NCBI RefSeq assembly: GCF_014237865.1
Contig: NZ_JACJUU010000014.1
Coordinates: 1 to 60,266 of the forward strand
Direction: 5' to 3'
Source of the DNA: Pusillimonas minor
GTDB taxonomy: Bacteria > Pseudomonadota > Gammaproteobacteria > Burkholderiales > Burkholderiaceae_B
DNA length: 60,266 bases
Positions 18,813 to 27,427 of this stretch are shown here, piece by piece (the stretch's first letter is position 1; each line of letters opens with the position of its first letter). The notes under the pieces were generated by a model, which was not told the DNA's origin, searched no databases, and worked only from the letters and a program-made list of their open reading frames with translations. Both the position numbers and the translations under genes were made by a program.

Positions 18813-19586
18813 TCAGAACGCCGCGGTCAATGAAAATACAGCGGCGGCTTTCCCCTGATACCGACCCGTGGCCGCACTGGTATATACGCCCTTGTCGGCG
18901 TTGGTATCGACATACGCCAGCGAGGCCGTGACATTACCCCAGGTTTTGCTTAACCCCAGCGACCAATCGGTGTAGTTGCCATCGGCCACGTTGCGCACCC
19001 GCTGGTAGCCCACATGACCGTCCAGATTCAAGCCCCAGAACCCCGTGGGCACACTGGCAGACAGATCGTAGTATTGGCTGTTTTTACTGTCGGCCCAACC
19101 AAACAAGTTGGTTACCGCATGCGAGTACTTGAACGACACCGGGCCATAACCCAGCCCCAGGTAAAGCTCGGTGGTATCGGGGCTGACAAAGCCTTGCGGA
19201 TAACTACCGGGGTAGTAATACTGCAAGACTCCCACGTCGACAGTTAAATCGCCCCAAATCGGTGCAGTGTAGCCAGCGTAAAAATCCATCTCGAGGGGTG
19301 CAGAAACATTGTCGTCAGAATCGCCCAGCCAACTGATGCTCGAGTTCCAGTTGCCGATGTAAAGACCACTACTATGACTCAAGTCGAAGCCACCCTGAAT
19401 GGCCGGCTTGTTATTGGTCTGCATCAGCCCTCGGTAGCGATACTGGCTGGCCAGCGTCATATTGGCACTGAACGAAAAGTCAGAAGCCGGTGAGACCGGC
19501 TCGGTGGATTGCGCAGCAACCGGCGTGGCAACGACAGCGGCCAAGACGGCGCCGCACATGGCTTTTGCTACAGAAATTGAGGGCAT
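18813..19586 (-). CDS. TorF-family putative outer-membrane porin
   Basis: A 257-residue secreted beta-barrel protein. The signal peptide ends near PVAAQS. The mature part shows the TIGR02001 features: FSFSANMTLASQYRYRGLMQ at the start, repeated alternating strands with GLYIGNWNSSISW and VDVGVLQYYYPGS, and a C-terminal AAVFSLTAAF ending in Phe as outer-membrane proteins do. AAGGAG lies 6 bases before the ATG at 19586. The transported compound is unknown. Confidence 0.82.
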   Translation of the reverse strand: MPSISVAKAMCGAVLAAVVATPVAAQSTEPVSPASDFSFSANMTLASQYRYRGLMQTNNKPAIQGGFDLSHSSGLYIGNWNSSISWLGDSDDNVSAPLEMDFYAGYTAPIWGDLTVDVGVLQYYYPGSYPQGFVSPDTTELYLGLGYGPVSFKYSHAVTNLFGWADSKNSQYYDLSASVPTGFWGLNLDGHVGYQRVRNVADGNYTDWSLGLSKTWGNVTASLAYVDTNADKGVYTSAATGRYQGKAAAVFSLTAAF

Positions 19587-19742
19587 GACGAGCTCCTTTT
19601 GAAGTTTGACAGCAAACAAGATGTGCCAAACTTACTTAAGCAATTTGCATGCCAAGATAACTGCACCGCGTGGCGTACCGCTTTACAGCGATGGGGCAAA
19701 CGTCCTGCACCAAAACGAAACACATTTGAACGTATGCGCTGA

Positions 19743-20405
19743 TCAGCGCAGCACGCGCCGGAACGTCAGATTAAGCCGTTGCTCGCCCAATAAGGCGTGA
19801 CTTGCTTGCCGAACCGGCATGACCCCATGAAACCGCAAACGGTCAACGCCGCCCCATACCAGCACATCGCCGTGCTCAAGCAAATACTTTTCGACTGGGT
19901 CTGTTCTTTTTAGCCCGCCAAAAAGGAAGACCGCCGGCAGCCCAAAAGACATCGACACAATTGGCGCCGCAACATCTTCTTCGTCCCGGTCTTGGTGCAA
20001 ACCCATTTTGCTTTTGGGACCATAGCGATTCAACAGGCAGGCCTGCGGGCTAAAGCGCGCAAACCCTGCAGACTCGGCGGCCTCGACAGCGCGCTGTCGC
20101 CACAGTGCGGGCATGTCGGGCCAGGGCTCACCTGTTAGCGGGTCGAACAGCGAATAACGGTAGCCCTTCTTGTCGGAGACCCAGCCATGACTGCCACAAT
20201 TGGATTGTTCAACCGACATCCAGCCTCGTGCCGTAGGCATACGGCGCCAGGGGGACGCCCGCAAAACAGCGGCCAGGTCAGCAAGAAAGCCCGCAGCGTC
20301 CTCACGCAAGAAGCCCCTGAAAATACACGCCTGCGGCCCGATCTGCTGGGCCGAAAGCCCCTGGGCGCGCACATCCCCAATTAAATCCAGCTGTTGCATT
20401 GGCAT
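19743..20405 (-). CDS. alkB: DNA oxidative demethylase AlkB
   Basis: Fe(II)/2-oxoglutarate dioxygenase that repairs 1-methyladenine and 3-methylcytosine in DNA. The iron ligands appear as HQD in KMGLHQDRDE, with the distal His in RFHGVMPV. The 2-oxoglutarate-binding Arg lies in RLNLTFRRVL at the C-terminus. A start at 20405 gives 220 residues, matching the family. The frame runs to 20519, but a terminator hairpin lies at 20431-20464 inside that extension, so translation from there is unlikely. No clear ribosome site is visible. Confidence 0.88.
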   Translation of the reverse strand: MPMQQLDLIGDVRAQGLSAQQIGPQACIFRGFLREDAAGFLADLAAVLRASPWRRMPTARGWMSVEQSNCGSHGWVSDKKGYRYSLFDPLTGEPWPDMPALWRQRAVEAAESAGFARFSPQACLLNRYGPKSKMGLHQDRDEEDVAAPIVSMSFGLPAVFLFGGLKRTDPVEKYLLEHGDVLVWGGVDRLRFHGVMPVRQASHALLGEQRLNLTFRRVLR

Positions 20406-20430
20406 CGGTTTACAGGCGCTCAAAGAAACG

Positions 20431-20464
20431 AAAAAGGCATGACCGAAAGTATAGGTCATGCCTT
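20431..20464 (-). terminator. Terminator after hmp
   Basis: On the minus strand AAGGCATGACC pairs with GGTCATGCCTT across a 9-base loop, and the run continues as TTTTT. It separates hmp transcription from alkB and argues for the shorter alkB start. Confidence 0.85.
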
Positions 20465-20533
20465 GCAGTCGCCCGAGGCGGTTTGCGTGCCAACACCCCA
20501 GAAACGGGACATTGAGCACGCAACTGACGCGTC

Positions 20534-21739
20534 TTAGCGCAGGTGATCGAGCAGATCGGGGCCAAAAACCTCTTGGTGGATTTTGGTGGGTGGCACGCCT
20601 TGTGCAACCAGGTCACGCCATTGCTGCTGCATGAATTTAAGCGGGCCACACATATACACCGGCACATCGGCGTAGGCCCAGGCCGGCAGCTGATCGACCC
20701 GCATCAAGCCCGCGCGGTAGCCCGGTTTGCCTTCGTGCTCGGCATCCATCGCTTCGTAGAACGTGACAACCTGCAGATTGGGCATGACAGCCTGAGCGTG
20801 AGCAATATCATCTTGATGGGCGTGGTGCGCTGTATCGCGTGCGGCATGTGCAAAAACAACATGGCGCTCTGGGTGACGGGTTGCAATGGCATTCAATGCC
20901 GAAATCATGGGCGTAATACCAATACCGGCAGATAGCAACACGATGGGCGCTTCGGACGTGACGTCGGGTGTGAAGTCGCCAAACGGCGGGCTGATGCGCA
21001 GCGTACTGCCCTGCTTCAGGTTGTCGTGCAACCAGTTCGACACCGTGCCTGCCGGCGTTTCGGCGCCAGCGGCTTCGCGCTTGACCGAAATACGGTAGTA
21101 CGGTGCACCGGGCGCATCGGACATGCTGTATTGGCGCAACTGGCGGCGACCGTTAGGCAAGTTGGCCTCGACACTGATGTACTGGCCGGGCTTGAAGTCG
21201 GCCAGTGGCTGACCGTCGGCGGGCATCAGAACAAACGAACGCACATTGGCGCTTTGCTCGACCACTTGGGCCACCGTCATGTCGCGCAGTTGGCCCGGCT
21301 CAACCCCGGCGGCTTCGTACAATTTTCGCTCTTCGTCAATGAATGCCTGAGCCAGCAAACCATAAGCTTCGCCCCAGGCGGACAGCAGATCCGGTGTTGC
21401 CGCGTCGCCCAATGTTTCCTGAATAGCCCCCAGCAAATGACGGCCCACAATGGGGTAGTGCTCGGCGGTAATACCCACCGACGCATGCTTGTGAACAATA
21501 CGACTGACGACAGGCCCCAGGGCATCCGGGTTGTCGATGTTGGCCGCATAGGCAAAAACCGCCGCTGCAAGCGACTGCTGTTGCGCGCCGCTGGCCTGAT
21601 TTCCCATATTGAAAATATTGGTCAGCTCGGGGTGTTCGGCAAACATGTTCTTGTAGAACGTACGTGTGATGGTCACACCATGCTCGCGCAGAACAGGAAC
21701 ACTGGCATCAATATACGGACGGGCTTCTTGGGACAACAT
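20534..21739 (-). CDS. hmp: Nitric oxide dioxygenase (flavohaemoglobin)
   Basis: Converts nitric oxide and oxygen to nitrate using NAD(P)H. The globin domain covers residues about 1-140, with proximal His in VHKHASVGI. The FAD domain (about 150-260) has RQYSMSDAP and the NAD domain AGIGITPMI and VYMCGPLKFM. The ATG at 21739 has GGAG upstream; a GTG at 21748 adds three residues. A NsrR-like box lies just upstream and nsrR is the next gene, so expression should rise on nitrosative stress. Confidence 0.95.
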   Translation of the reverse strand: MLSQEARPYIDASVPVLREHGVTITRTFYKNMFAEHPELTNIFNMGNQASGAQQQSLAAAVFAYAANIDNPDALGPVVSRIVHKHASVGITAEHYPIVGRHLLGAIQETLGDAATPDLLSAWGEAYGLLAQAFIDEERKLYEAAGVEPGQLRDMTVAQVVEQSANVRSFVLMPADGQPLADFKPGQYISVEANLPNGRRQLRQYSMSDAPGAPYYRISVKREAAGAETPAGTVSNWLHDNLKQGSTLRISPPFGDFTPDVTSEAPIVLLSAGIGITPMISALNAIATRHPERHVVFAHAARDTAHHAHQDDIAHAQAVMPNLQVVTFYEAMDAEHEGKPGYRAGLMRVDQLPAWAYADVPVYMCGPLKFMQQQWRDLVAQGVPPTKIHQEVFGPDLLDHLR

Positions 21740-21753
21740 ACGACTCACTCCAA

Positions 21754-21776
21754 TTGTTGCTTTTAATATGCAACAT
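21754..21776. promoter_or_regulatory. NsrR-like operator of hmp
   Basis: A 23-base dyad with arms TGTTGC / GCAACA fits the 11-1-11 layout of NsrR sites. It shares the 13-mer TTTAATATGCAAC with the site before nsrR at 22284-22306. It ends 15 bases from the hmp ATG. Confidence 0.7.
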
Positions 21777-21800
21777 TTAAGTTAAAAAAACGCAAGCCAT

Positions 21801-22253
21801 TTAACCCGCGCTTTGCTTTAAAAAATTGCGATGCATTTGCACAATTTTTTCACCGGTTTCGGTGCCAGCCACATCGGCCAGGGTGTAGCGATCCATCGCA
21901 CTGTAAAACGCATTCAGACCTTCTTGCAACGCGCCGCGCAAAAAACACTGCGCGGCAAGACGGCACGCCAGCCCCTCGCAGTCGATCGCTTCGCGATCGC
22001 CTTCAAGGATACGAAGGACACTGCCTATAGGCAGTTGCCCGGGCGATACCGCCAGACGCACGCCGCCGTGACGGCCACGCATCGCGTGAATCCAGCCTTG
22101 TTTGGCCATGGCCCCCACCACCTTGACCAGATGATTGTGCGGCACCCCGAACTGGCTGGAAATTTCGGCCACGGTGACGGGTTGCTCGCGAACCTGCTGC
22201 GCCAAGTACATAAGCACACGCAGGCCAATATCTGAAAATCGTGTCAGACGCAT
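21801..22253 (-). CDS. nsrR: Nitric-oxide-sensing repressor NsrR (Rrf2 family)
   Basis: A 150-residue Rrf2 regulator that holds an Fe-S cluster and releases DNA when nitric oxide attacks it. The N-terminal winged helix includes TVAEISSQFGVPHNHLVKVV. Three cluster Cys appear in DCEGLACRLAAQC with spacing C-x4-C-x5-C, as in E. coli NsrR. GGAG stands 6 bases before the ATG at 22253; a GTG at 22265 is less likely. It lies upstream of hmp on the same strand with operator-like boxes before both, suggesting autoregulation. Confidence 0.9.
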   Translation of the reverse strand: MRLTRFSDIGLRVLMYLAQQVREQPVTVAEISSQFGVPHNHLVKVVGAMAKQGWIHAMRGRHGGVRLAVSPGQLPIGSVLRILEGDREAIDCEGLACRLAAQCFLRGALQEGLNAFYSAMDRYTLADVAGTETGEKIVQMHRNFLKQSAG

Positions 22254-22283
22254 TGCCAACTCCACTGGGCAAGAATATTATCA

Positions 22284-22306
22284 AAGATATATTTAATATG
22301 CAACTT
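22284..22306. promoter_or_regulatory. NsrR-like operator of nsrR
   Basis: This 23-base site starts AAGATATATTT and ends ATATGCAACTT, close to the E. coli NsrR consensus with its AAGATG and CATCTT ends. It is 30 bases upstream of the nsrR ATG and shares a 13-base core with the hmp site. Confidence 0.72.
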
Positions 22307-22443
22307 ATTAAACTACGATTCAATACGAAGCTTGCAAGAAAGAAACAGGACGTTATTGTAGGGGTGAACGCGTCTTGCAACCTGCTACTGTCTGACAAAC
22401 ATAACCGCTAAAATGGCTGTTTTTGATGTTGCACAGGACCACC

Positions 22444-23649
22444 ATGACAACGCTCGGCACCCCGCTTTCACCTTCTGCTACCAAAGTTTTACTGCTGGGT
22501 TCGGGCGAACTTGGCAAAGAGGTCATTATTGCATTGCAGCGTCTGGGCGTTGAAACCATAGCGGTTGACCGCTATCCCGACGCCCCGGGCCACCAGGTGG
22601 CGCATCATGCGCGCACACTGGTCATGACCGACCCGGAACAGCTTCGCGCACTGATCGAGTCTGAACAGCCTGACCTGGTCGTGCCCGAAATTGAAGCCAT
22701 TGCCACCCCGGCCCTTGAAACCCTGGAAGCCGAAGGCAAGGTTAAAGTCATTCCTACGGCGCGCGCGGCACGCCTGACCATGGATCGCGAAGGCATCCGG
22801 CGACTGGCGGCCGAAACACTGGGCCTGCCCACCAGCCCTTACCGTTTTTGCGACTCGCTGCGCGAACTGCAAGAAGCCATAGACAACGGCATCGGCTACC
22901 CCTGCGTTGTCAAACCCGTCATGAGCAGTTCGGGTAAGGGCCAAAGCAAAATCGACGGCCCGCAAGACGTCGCGAAAGCCTGGGACTACGCCATGGCGGG
23001 CGGCCGTGTGAGCCATGGGCGCATCATTGTTGAAGGCTTTATCGACTTCGACTACGAAATTACCCTGCTGACGGTACGCGCCAAAGATGCCGAGGGCCAC
23101 ACACAAACCTATTTCTGCGACCCGATCGGCCACCTGCAAGACAAAGGCGACTATATCGAAAGCTGGCAGCCCCACCCCATGAGCCCGGCCGCGCTGCAAA
23201 AAGCCAAAGAAATTGGCGATGCCATTACCAAAAACCTGGGTGGCCAAGGGTTGTTCGGCGTTGAACTTTTTGTTAAGGGCGACCAGGTCTGGTTTAGCGA
23301 AGTCAGCCCCCGGCCGCACGACACCGGCATGGTGACCATGATTACCCAGTGGCAGAACGAGTTTGAACTGCATGCGCGCGCCATTTTGGGCTTGCCTGTA
23401 GACACCCGCCTGCGTAACCCCGGCGCAAGTGCAGTCATTTACGGCGGCGTCGACGCCACCGGTATTGTCTTCGATGACGTCGATACCGCCTTGCGTGTGC
23501 CACAAACCGAAATCCGCCTGTTTGGCAAACCCGAAAGCTTTACGCGCCGTCGCATGGGCGTGGCACTGGCCTACGATACTGATGCCCAAAGCGCACGCGC
23601 ACGCGCGCGCGACGCTGCAGGCAAGGTCAAGCCACGACCCGCAAAATAA
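22444..23649 (+). CDS. purT: Formate-dependent phosphoribosylglycinamide formyltransferase PurT
   Basis: ATP-grasp enzyme that formylates GAR with formate and ATP in purine synthesis, independent of folate. The N-terminal [20 protein letters not shown] binds nucleotide. [14 protein letters not shown] is the ATP-grasp loop, and [13 protein letters not shown] carries metal and substrate ligands. AGGA precedes the ATG at 22444, giving 401 residues; an upstream in-frame ATG at 22423 lacks a site. It is divergent from nsrR. Confidence 0.95.
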   Translation: MTTLGTPLSPSATKVLLLGSGELGKEVIIALQRLGVETIAVDRYPDAPGHQVAHHARTLVMTDPEQLRALIESEQPDLVVPEIEAIATPALETLEAEGKVKVIPTARAARLTMDREGIRRLAAETLGLPTSPYRFCDSLRELQEAIDNGIGYPCVVKPVMSSSGKGQSKIDGPQDVAKAWDYAMAGGRVSHGRIIVEGFIDFDYEITLLTVRAKDAEGHTQTYFCDPIGHLQDKGDYIESWQPHPMSPAALQKAKEIGDAITKNLGGQGLFGVELFVKGDQVWFSEVSPRPHDTGMVTMITQWQNEFELHARAILGLPVDTRLRNPGASAVIYGGVDATGIVFDDVDTALRVPQTEIRLFGKPESFTRRRMGVALAYDTDAQSARARARDAAGKVKPRPAK

Positions 23650-23657
23650 AGGGCAAA

Positions 23658-23712
23658 TTGGCCGGGCTTTCCCTGTCTTGTTACACTAGGTCGCTTTGCA
23701 AACAGGGAAAGC
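23658..23712 (+). promoter_or_regulatory. Putative mscS promoter with an 11-bp inverted repeat
   Basis: GCTTTCCCTGT (23666-23676) and its exact complement ACAGGGAAAGC (23702-23712) flank a possible promoter, TTGGCC (23658-23663) and TACACT (23682-23687) with 18-base spacing. The right arm contains the AGGG ribosome site of the mscS gene, so the dyad could act as operator or as an RNA hairpin hiding the site. Confidence 0.45.
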
Positions 23713-23718
23713 GATTAC

Positions 23719-24867
23719 ATGGAAGAACCGATTTTTTCCGATCTTGCTGACAAGATCACAGAATATACCGGCGGAAACCACATGGTCGGCCTGACGATCC
23801 AGGTCTTTCTGATTGTATTTGCCGTTGTTGTCTTCAACTTTTTCTTGCGCCGTTTTCTGGCCAAACTAGAAGAAAAAACACACCACACAACCAGCTTCTG
23901 GGATAACGCCCTGATTGAAGCCGTTCGCAAGCCGGCAACCATTCTTGCCTGGATTATCGGCCTGTCGTTTGCCGTCGAGATTTTGCAGGTTGAAACTGAA
24001 GTTACGCTGCTCGACCTCATCGAACCCATCCGCGTTATTGGCGTGATTGGGTGTATTACCTGGTTCGTGATCCGATTTATTGGCAATGTCCAAAAAGGCA
24101 TTATTGCCAAACGACAGGCCAACAACGAACCGGTCGACATCACTACCGTCGATGCCGTCGGCAAGCTGCTACGCATTTCGGTGCTTATTACAGCCACACT
24201 GGTTACGCTGCAAAGCTTGGGCTTCTCGATTTCTGGGGTGCTGGCGTTTGGCGGTATTGGTGGCCTGGCAGTCAGTTTCGCTGCCAAGGACTTACTAGCC
24301 AACTTTTTCGGCGGGCTCATGATCTACATGGATCGTCCCTTTGCCGTGGGCGACTGGATCCGCTCGAACGATCGCAACATTGAAGGTACGGTAGAAGACA
24401 TTGGCTGGCGTCTTACGCGTATCCGCACGTTCGACAAGCGGCCACTGTACGTGCCCAACGCCATTTTCACGCAAATCTCGGTTGAAAACCCGTCGCGCAT
24501 GACGAACCGCCGTATTTCGGAAACGATTGGCGTACGGTATGACGATTTTGCCAATGTTGCTGCCATCGTCAGCGACATCAAAACCATGCTGCGCAACCAC
24601 ACCGAAATTGATCAAGACCAGACCCTGATTGTCAATTTCAACCAATACAGTGCCTCGTCGCTCGACATCATGGTCTATACGTTTACCAAAACCAAAGAGT
24701 GGGTCAAGTACCACGAAATCAAGCAAGAAGTCTTGTTGAAGATCGGCGACATTATTTCGTCGCACGGTGGCGAGATTGCCTTCCCGACACAAACATTGCA
24801 TGTCTTCAATAACGAGACAGCGCTTGCAATGGAACCCGTCGGGGGGCAACCCTCAGGTCAAGCGTAA
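23719..24867 (+). CDS. MscS-family mechanosensitive channel
   Basis: A 382-residue inner-membrane channel that should open under membrane tension. Four hydrophobic segments lie in the first 190 residues, two of them near 22-45 and 95-120. The pore helix follows as GVLAFGGIGGLAVSFAAKDL, then NFFGGLMIYMDRPFAVGDWI, the hallmark of the MscS beta domain. The C-terminal cytosolic cage ends near residue 365. It is longer than E. coli MscS (286) at the N-terminus. Confidence 0.9.
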   Translation: MEEPIFSDLADKITEYTGGNHMVGLTIQVFLIVFAVVVFNFFLRRFLAKLEEKTHHTTSFWDNALIEAVRKPATILAWIIGLSFAVEILQVETEVTLLDLIEPIRVIGVIGCITWFVIRFIGNVQKGIIAKRQANNEPVDITTVDAVGKLLRISVLITATLVTLQSLGFSISGVLAFGGIGGLAVSFAAKDLLANFFGGLMIYMDRPFAVGDWIRSNDRNIEGTVEDIGWRLTRIRTFDKRPLYVPNAIFTQISVENPSRMTNRRISETIGVRYDDFANVAAIVSDIKTMLRNHTEIDQDQTLIVNFNQYSASSLDIMVYTFTKTKEWVKYHEIKQEVLLKIGDIISSHGGEIAFPTQTLHVFNNETALAMEPVGGQPSGQA

Positions 24868-24930
24868 TAAATAATCGGTCTGGCGGCTTTTTGCCGCCGA
24901 CACCGCACACCGCACGAGCAAGGGTCGGCG

Positions 24931-27285
24931 TTAACCGAGATCAAAGATGATACGGTTTCGGCCGGCACTTTTGGCTTGGTACAAGTTGTTGTCGGCGCCC
25001 GAAATTTGCTGGTCGATCGAGCCGCACCCGACCGAGTCCCTGATGCCACCGCTGACAGTTTGCACCAGGCCATCGTAAAGGGTCGCCCCGGCCAGGGCGG
25101 CCCTAACCTTGTCGGCCACAATAAACGCATCTTTGGCGACCGTATCGGGGCATATCAGCATGAACTCTTCGCCCCCCCAACGCCCGAAGGTATCGCTTTG
25201 GCGTATATTTTTAAGCACAATTTCGCAAAACCGGCGCAAGACCTCGTCGCCGGCCTGATGGCCGAACTGGTCGTTAACCTGTTTGAAGTGGTCAAGGTCG
25301 AACATGACGATTGAAAATGGCCGGTGATAACGCTGGTAACGCTCGAACTCTTTAAACAATACGGCATCGAGGTGATAACGGTTGAACACACCTGTTAATT
25401 TGTCTCGGACCGAGGCTTCTTGCAGCTGCCGGTTCTTTTCACGCAACGCCTGTTCGGCCTCGAGCAAACTGGCGTTGGTTAGCTGAACACGCCGGCTAAG
25501 CGCACGCATACGCATTGAATACACCAGCATGACAAGTACCGCCAACGCCAACGCCCCCACCCAGGGCAAAATGCGGCCCCAGGGAAACGGGCTGGCGACA
25601 GACAGCTTGACCCAGCGGTCATAAATGGCGGTATGTTCTTGCGGCGTCATGCCGGCAAGGGCTTTGTCGATAGCGTTACGCAGCAGCGGCCAGTCTGACC
25701 TTACCCCCATGGCCAAGTCGAACGTGTAAGGGGTTGGGCCCGATATTTTAAGATTGGCCAGGCCCTGCATTTTGATGATGTGAATGGATGCGGCCAAATT
25801 ATCGACAAAGGCGTCGACTTCACCGGCCGCCAAGCGGCGCAAGCCATCAAGCGAGCTGGGGTAGCGGGTTAAGGTCAGGCCGGGGTAATAACGCGACAGG
25901 GTTTCGTCGGAGGCGTACCCACCCACCACGCCCACACGCTGCCCCTCGAGCTGCGACAGGCTAGAGATGTAATCGACGTTGTCGCGCGTAACGATGACCA
26001 TGGGCGAGGTCAGGTAAGTATCGGTAAAGCCCATGTAATTCCGGCGATCGGGTGTCGAGGCGGCCGACGGCAACATGTCGATGGTGCGAGCCTTTACCCC
26101 TTCAAGCACTTCATTCCAGCTAGACGTACTGATGCGCTCGAACCTGACGCCCAGGCGCTTGGAGAGCACCTCGAGATAGTCTGAAACAATACCCTGCAGT
26201 TGCCCTTGCGAACCATAAAACTCGAAAGGCGGCCAACCCGCTTCGTCGACGGCAAACCGGACGGTTGAAAGGCTCGCGACAAACTGACGCTCTTCTGTGG
26301 TCAGGTCGAGGGCATCGACCCCCGACCCGGCCTTGAACACCAACCCCAGCGGGGCGTTACCCTGCGCGCTGACCAGGTCAAGCGAACGCAGCTTGTCGTA
26401 TAAGAAAGCCACACGCTTTGGGTTGATTTGGCCCAACGGGGTTGTGTAGCGGTCGATCAGGGTTTCGATGCCGCGCGCTTCGTTCATGAGCGCTTCGCGA
26501 GATTTATTTTGCGTGTTGTAGCGACGGTAAATCAGCTCGACCATTTCTTCTTTGTGATCAAGCGCGTAATGCCAACCCCGAATAACGGCTCGACGGACGG
26601 CTTCGACCCGCTCCGGGTTGCCCTCGGCCTCGGCCCGCGAGGTGAACAGCATATCGCCGTATAAATCGATACCAAAATGCCGGGGGCTGATCAGGTTGAC
26701 CTGGTGGCCCCGCTCGTTCATGACGTAAGGTTCGTTGGTCAGGTAAACAGCAACAGCGTCGATTTCGCCGGCCGCCAAACGACGCAGGCGCTCGTCCCAG
26801 GCCACACGAATCAGGCCTTTGTTCAGCACGCGCTGTTCGGCAAGCAAGGCAAGCACGTCGATGCCATCAGAATCGTTATCGTAAAAAGCCACCCGCTTGC
26901 CAATGAGGTCGGTCGGCGCTGTCAGCCCTGAACTGGTCATGGTCATCAGGGCGCCGGCCGAGTGCTGCAAGACTGCCGCCACCAGAACGACCGGGTCGCC
27001 GGCGGCATGATGCATGAGCAGGATGGAATCGGCTACGCCATAGTCGGCGGGGCCGTCGAGGACTTCGCTGACGATATTTTTGGCCGGGTCGCGTTCGCTC
27101 AAGACAACGTCAAGGCCCTCTTCGGCAAAATAGCCCTGTTCTAGGGCGGCGTAAAAGCCAGCCGACTGAAACTGATGCAGCCACTTAAGCTGAATGACGA
27201 TGGGCTGCGCATTGGCCTGAGCGATGGACGCCGACGCCAATACAAAAAACAGAAAGGCTGCCAGCCACCTTGCCACCCCAAGCAT
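24931..27285 (-). CDS. Diguanylate cyclase with two periplasmic solute-binding sensor domains
   Basis: A 784-residue predicted sensor enzyme making cyclic di-GMP. After a signal anchor come an NMT1/THI5-like domain (about residues 28-260: PIVIQLKWLHQFQSAGFYAA) and a family 3 solute-binding domain (about 325-555: VRFAVDEAGWPPFEF). A membrane helix lies near 570-590, with a short coiled coil and a C-terminal GGDEF domain. The active motif is GGEEF at 704-708, and the inhibitory RxxD site RQSD sits at 695-698. AGAG precedes the ATG at 27285. The ligands are unknown; thiamine-pyrimidine-like and amino-acid-like molecules are family guesses. Confidence 0.88.
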   Translation of the reverse strand: MLGVARWLAAFLFFVLASASIAQANAQPIVIQLKWLHQFQSAGFYAALEQGYFAEEGLDVVLSERDPAKNIVSEVLDGPADYGVADSILLMHHAAGDPVVLVAAVLQHSAGALMTMTSSGLTAPTDLIGKRVAFYDNDSDGIDVLALLAEQRVLNKGLIRVAWDERLRRLAAGEIDAVAVYLTNEPYVMNERGHQVNLISPRHFGIDLYGDMLFTSRAEAEGNPERVEAVRRAVIRGWHYALDHKEEMVELIYRRYNTQNKSREALMNEARGIETLIDRYTTPLGQINPKRVAFLYDKLRSLDLVSAQGNAPLGLVFKAGSGVDALDLTTEERQFVASLSTVRFAVDEAGWPPFEFYGSQGQLQGIVSDYLEVLSKRLGVRFERISTSSWNEVLEGVKARTIDMLPSAASTPDRRNYMGFTDTYLTSPMVIVTRDNVDYISSLSQLEGQRVGVVGGYASDETLSRYYPGLTLTRYPSSLDGLRRLAAGEVDAFVDNLAASIHIIKMQGLANLKISGPTPYTFDLAMGVRSDWPLLRNAIDKALAGMTPQEHTAIYDRWVKLSVASPFPWGRILPWVGALALAVLVMLVYSMRMRALSRRVQLTNASLLEAEQALREKNRQLQEASVRDKLTGVFNRYHLDAVLFKEFERYQRYHRPFSIVMFDLDHFKQVNDQFGHQAGDEVLRRFCEIVLKNIRQSDTFGRWGGEEFMLICPDTVAKDAFIVADKVRAALAGATLYDGLVQTVSGGIRDSVGCGSIDQQISGADNNLYQAKSAGRNRIIFDLG

Positions 27286-27365
27286 CTGAAACTCTTTTGC
27301 CTTTATTTTTAAGTTGGCGTCAAGATTAGCAGAACCACGACACAATTCGTATAGATAAATACACG

Positions 27366-27398
27366 AACGCCCCAACATCTTTGAAGATGCGGGGCGTT
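27366..27398. terminator. Terminator hairpin after the TonB-dependent receptor
   Basis: AACGCCCC and GGGGCGTT pair, extended inward by CATCTT / AAGATG with small mismatches. It lies 30 bases after the receptor stop on the minus strand. The following T-tract is weak. Confidence 0.7.
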
Positions 27399-27427
27399 TA
27401 AGACAAACCCGAAAGGGTTAACCCGGA

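Noticed and set aside
22489-23589. A 366-codon frame antisense to purT
   Set aside because: purT is complete with ATP-grasp motifs on the plus strand; the antisense product is unlike any protein family.
24868-24930. GGCGGC-TTTTT-GCCGCC hairpin after the MscS gene
   Set aside because: The T-run is in the loop rather than after the stem, so it was not called as a terminator.
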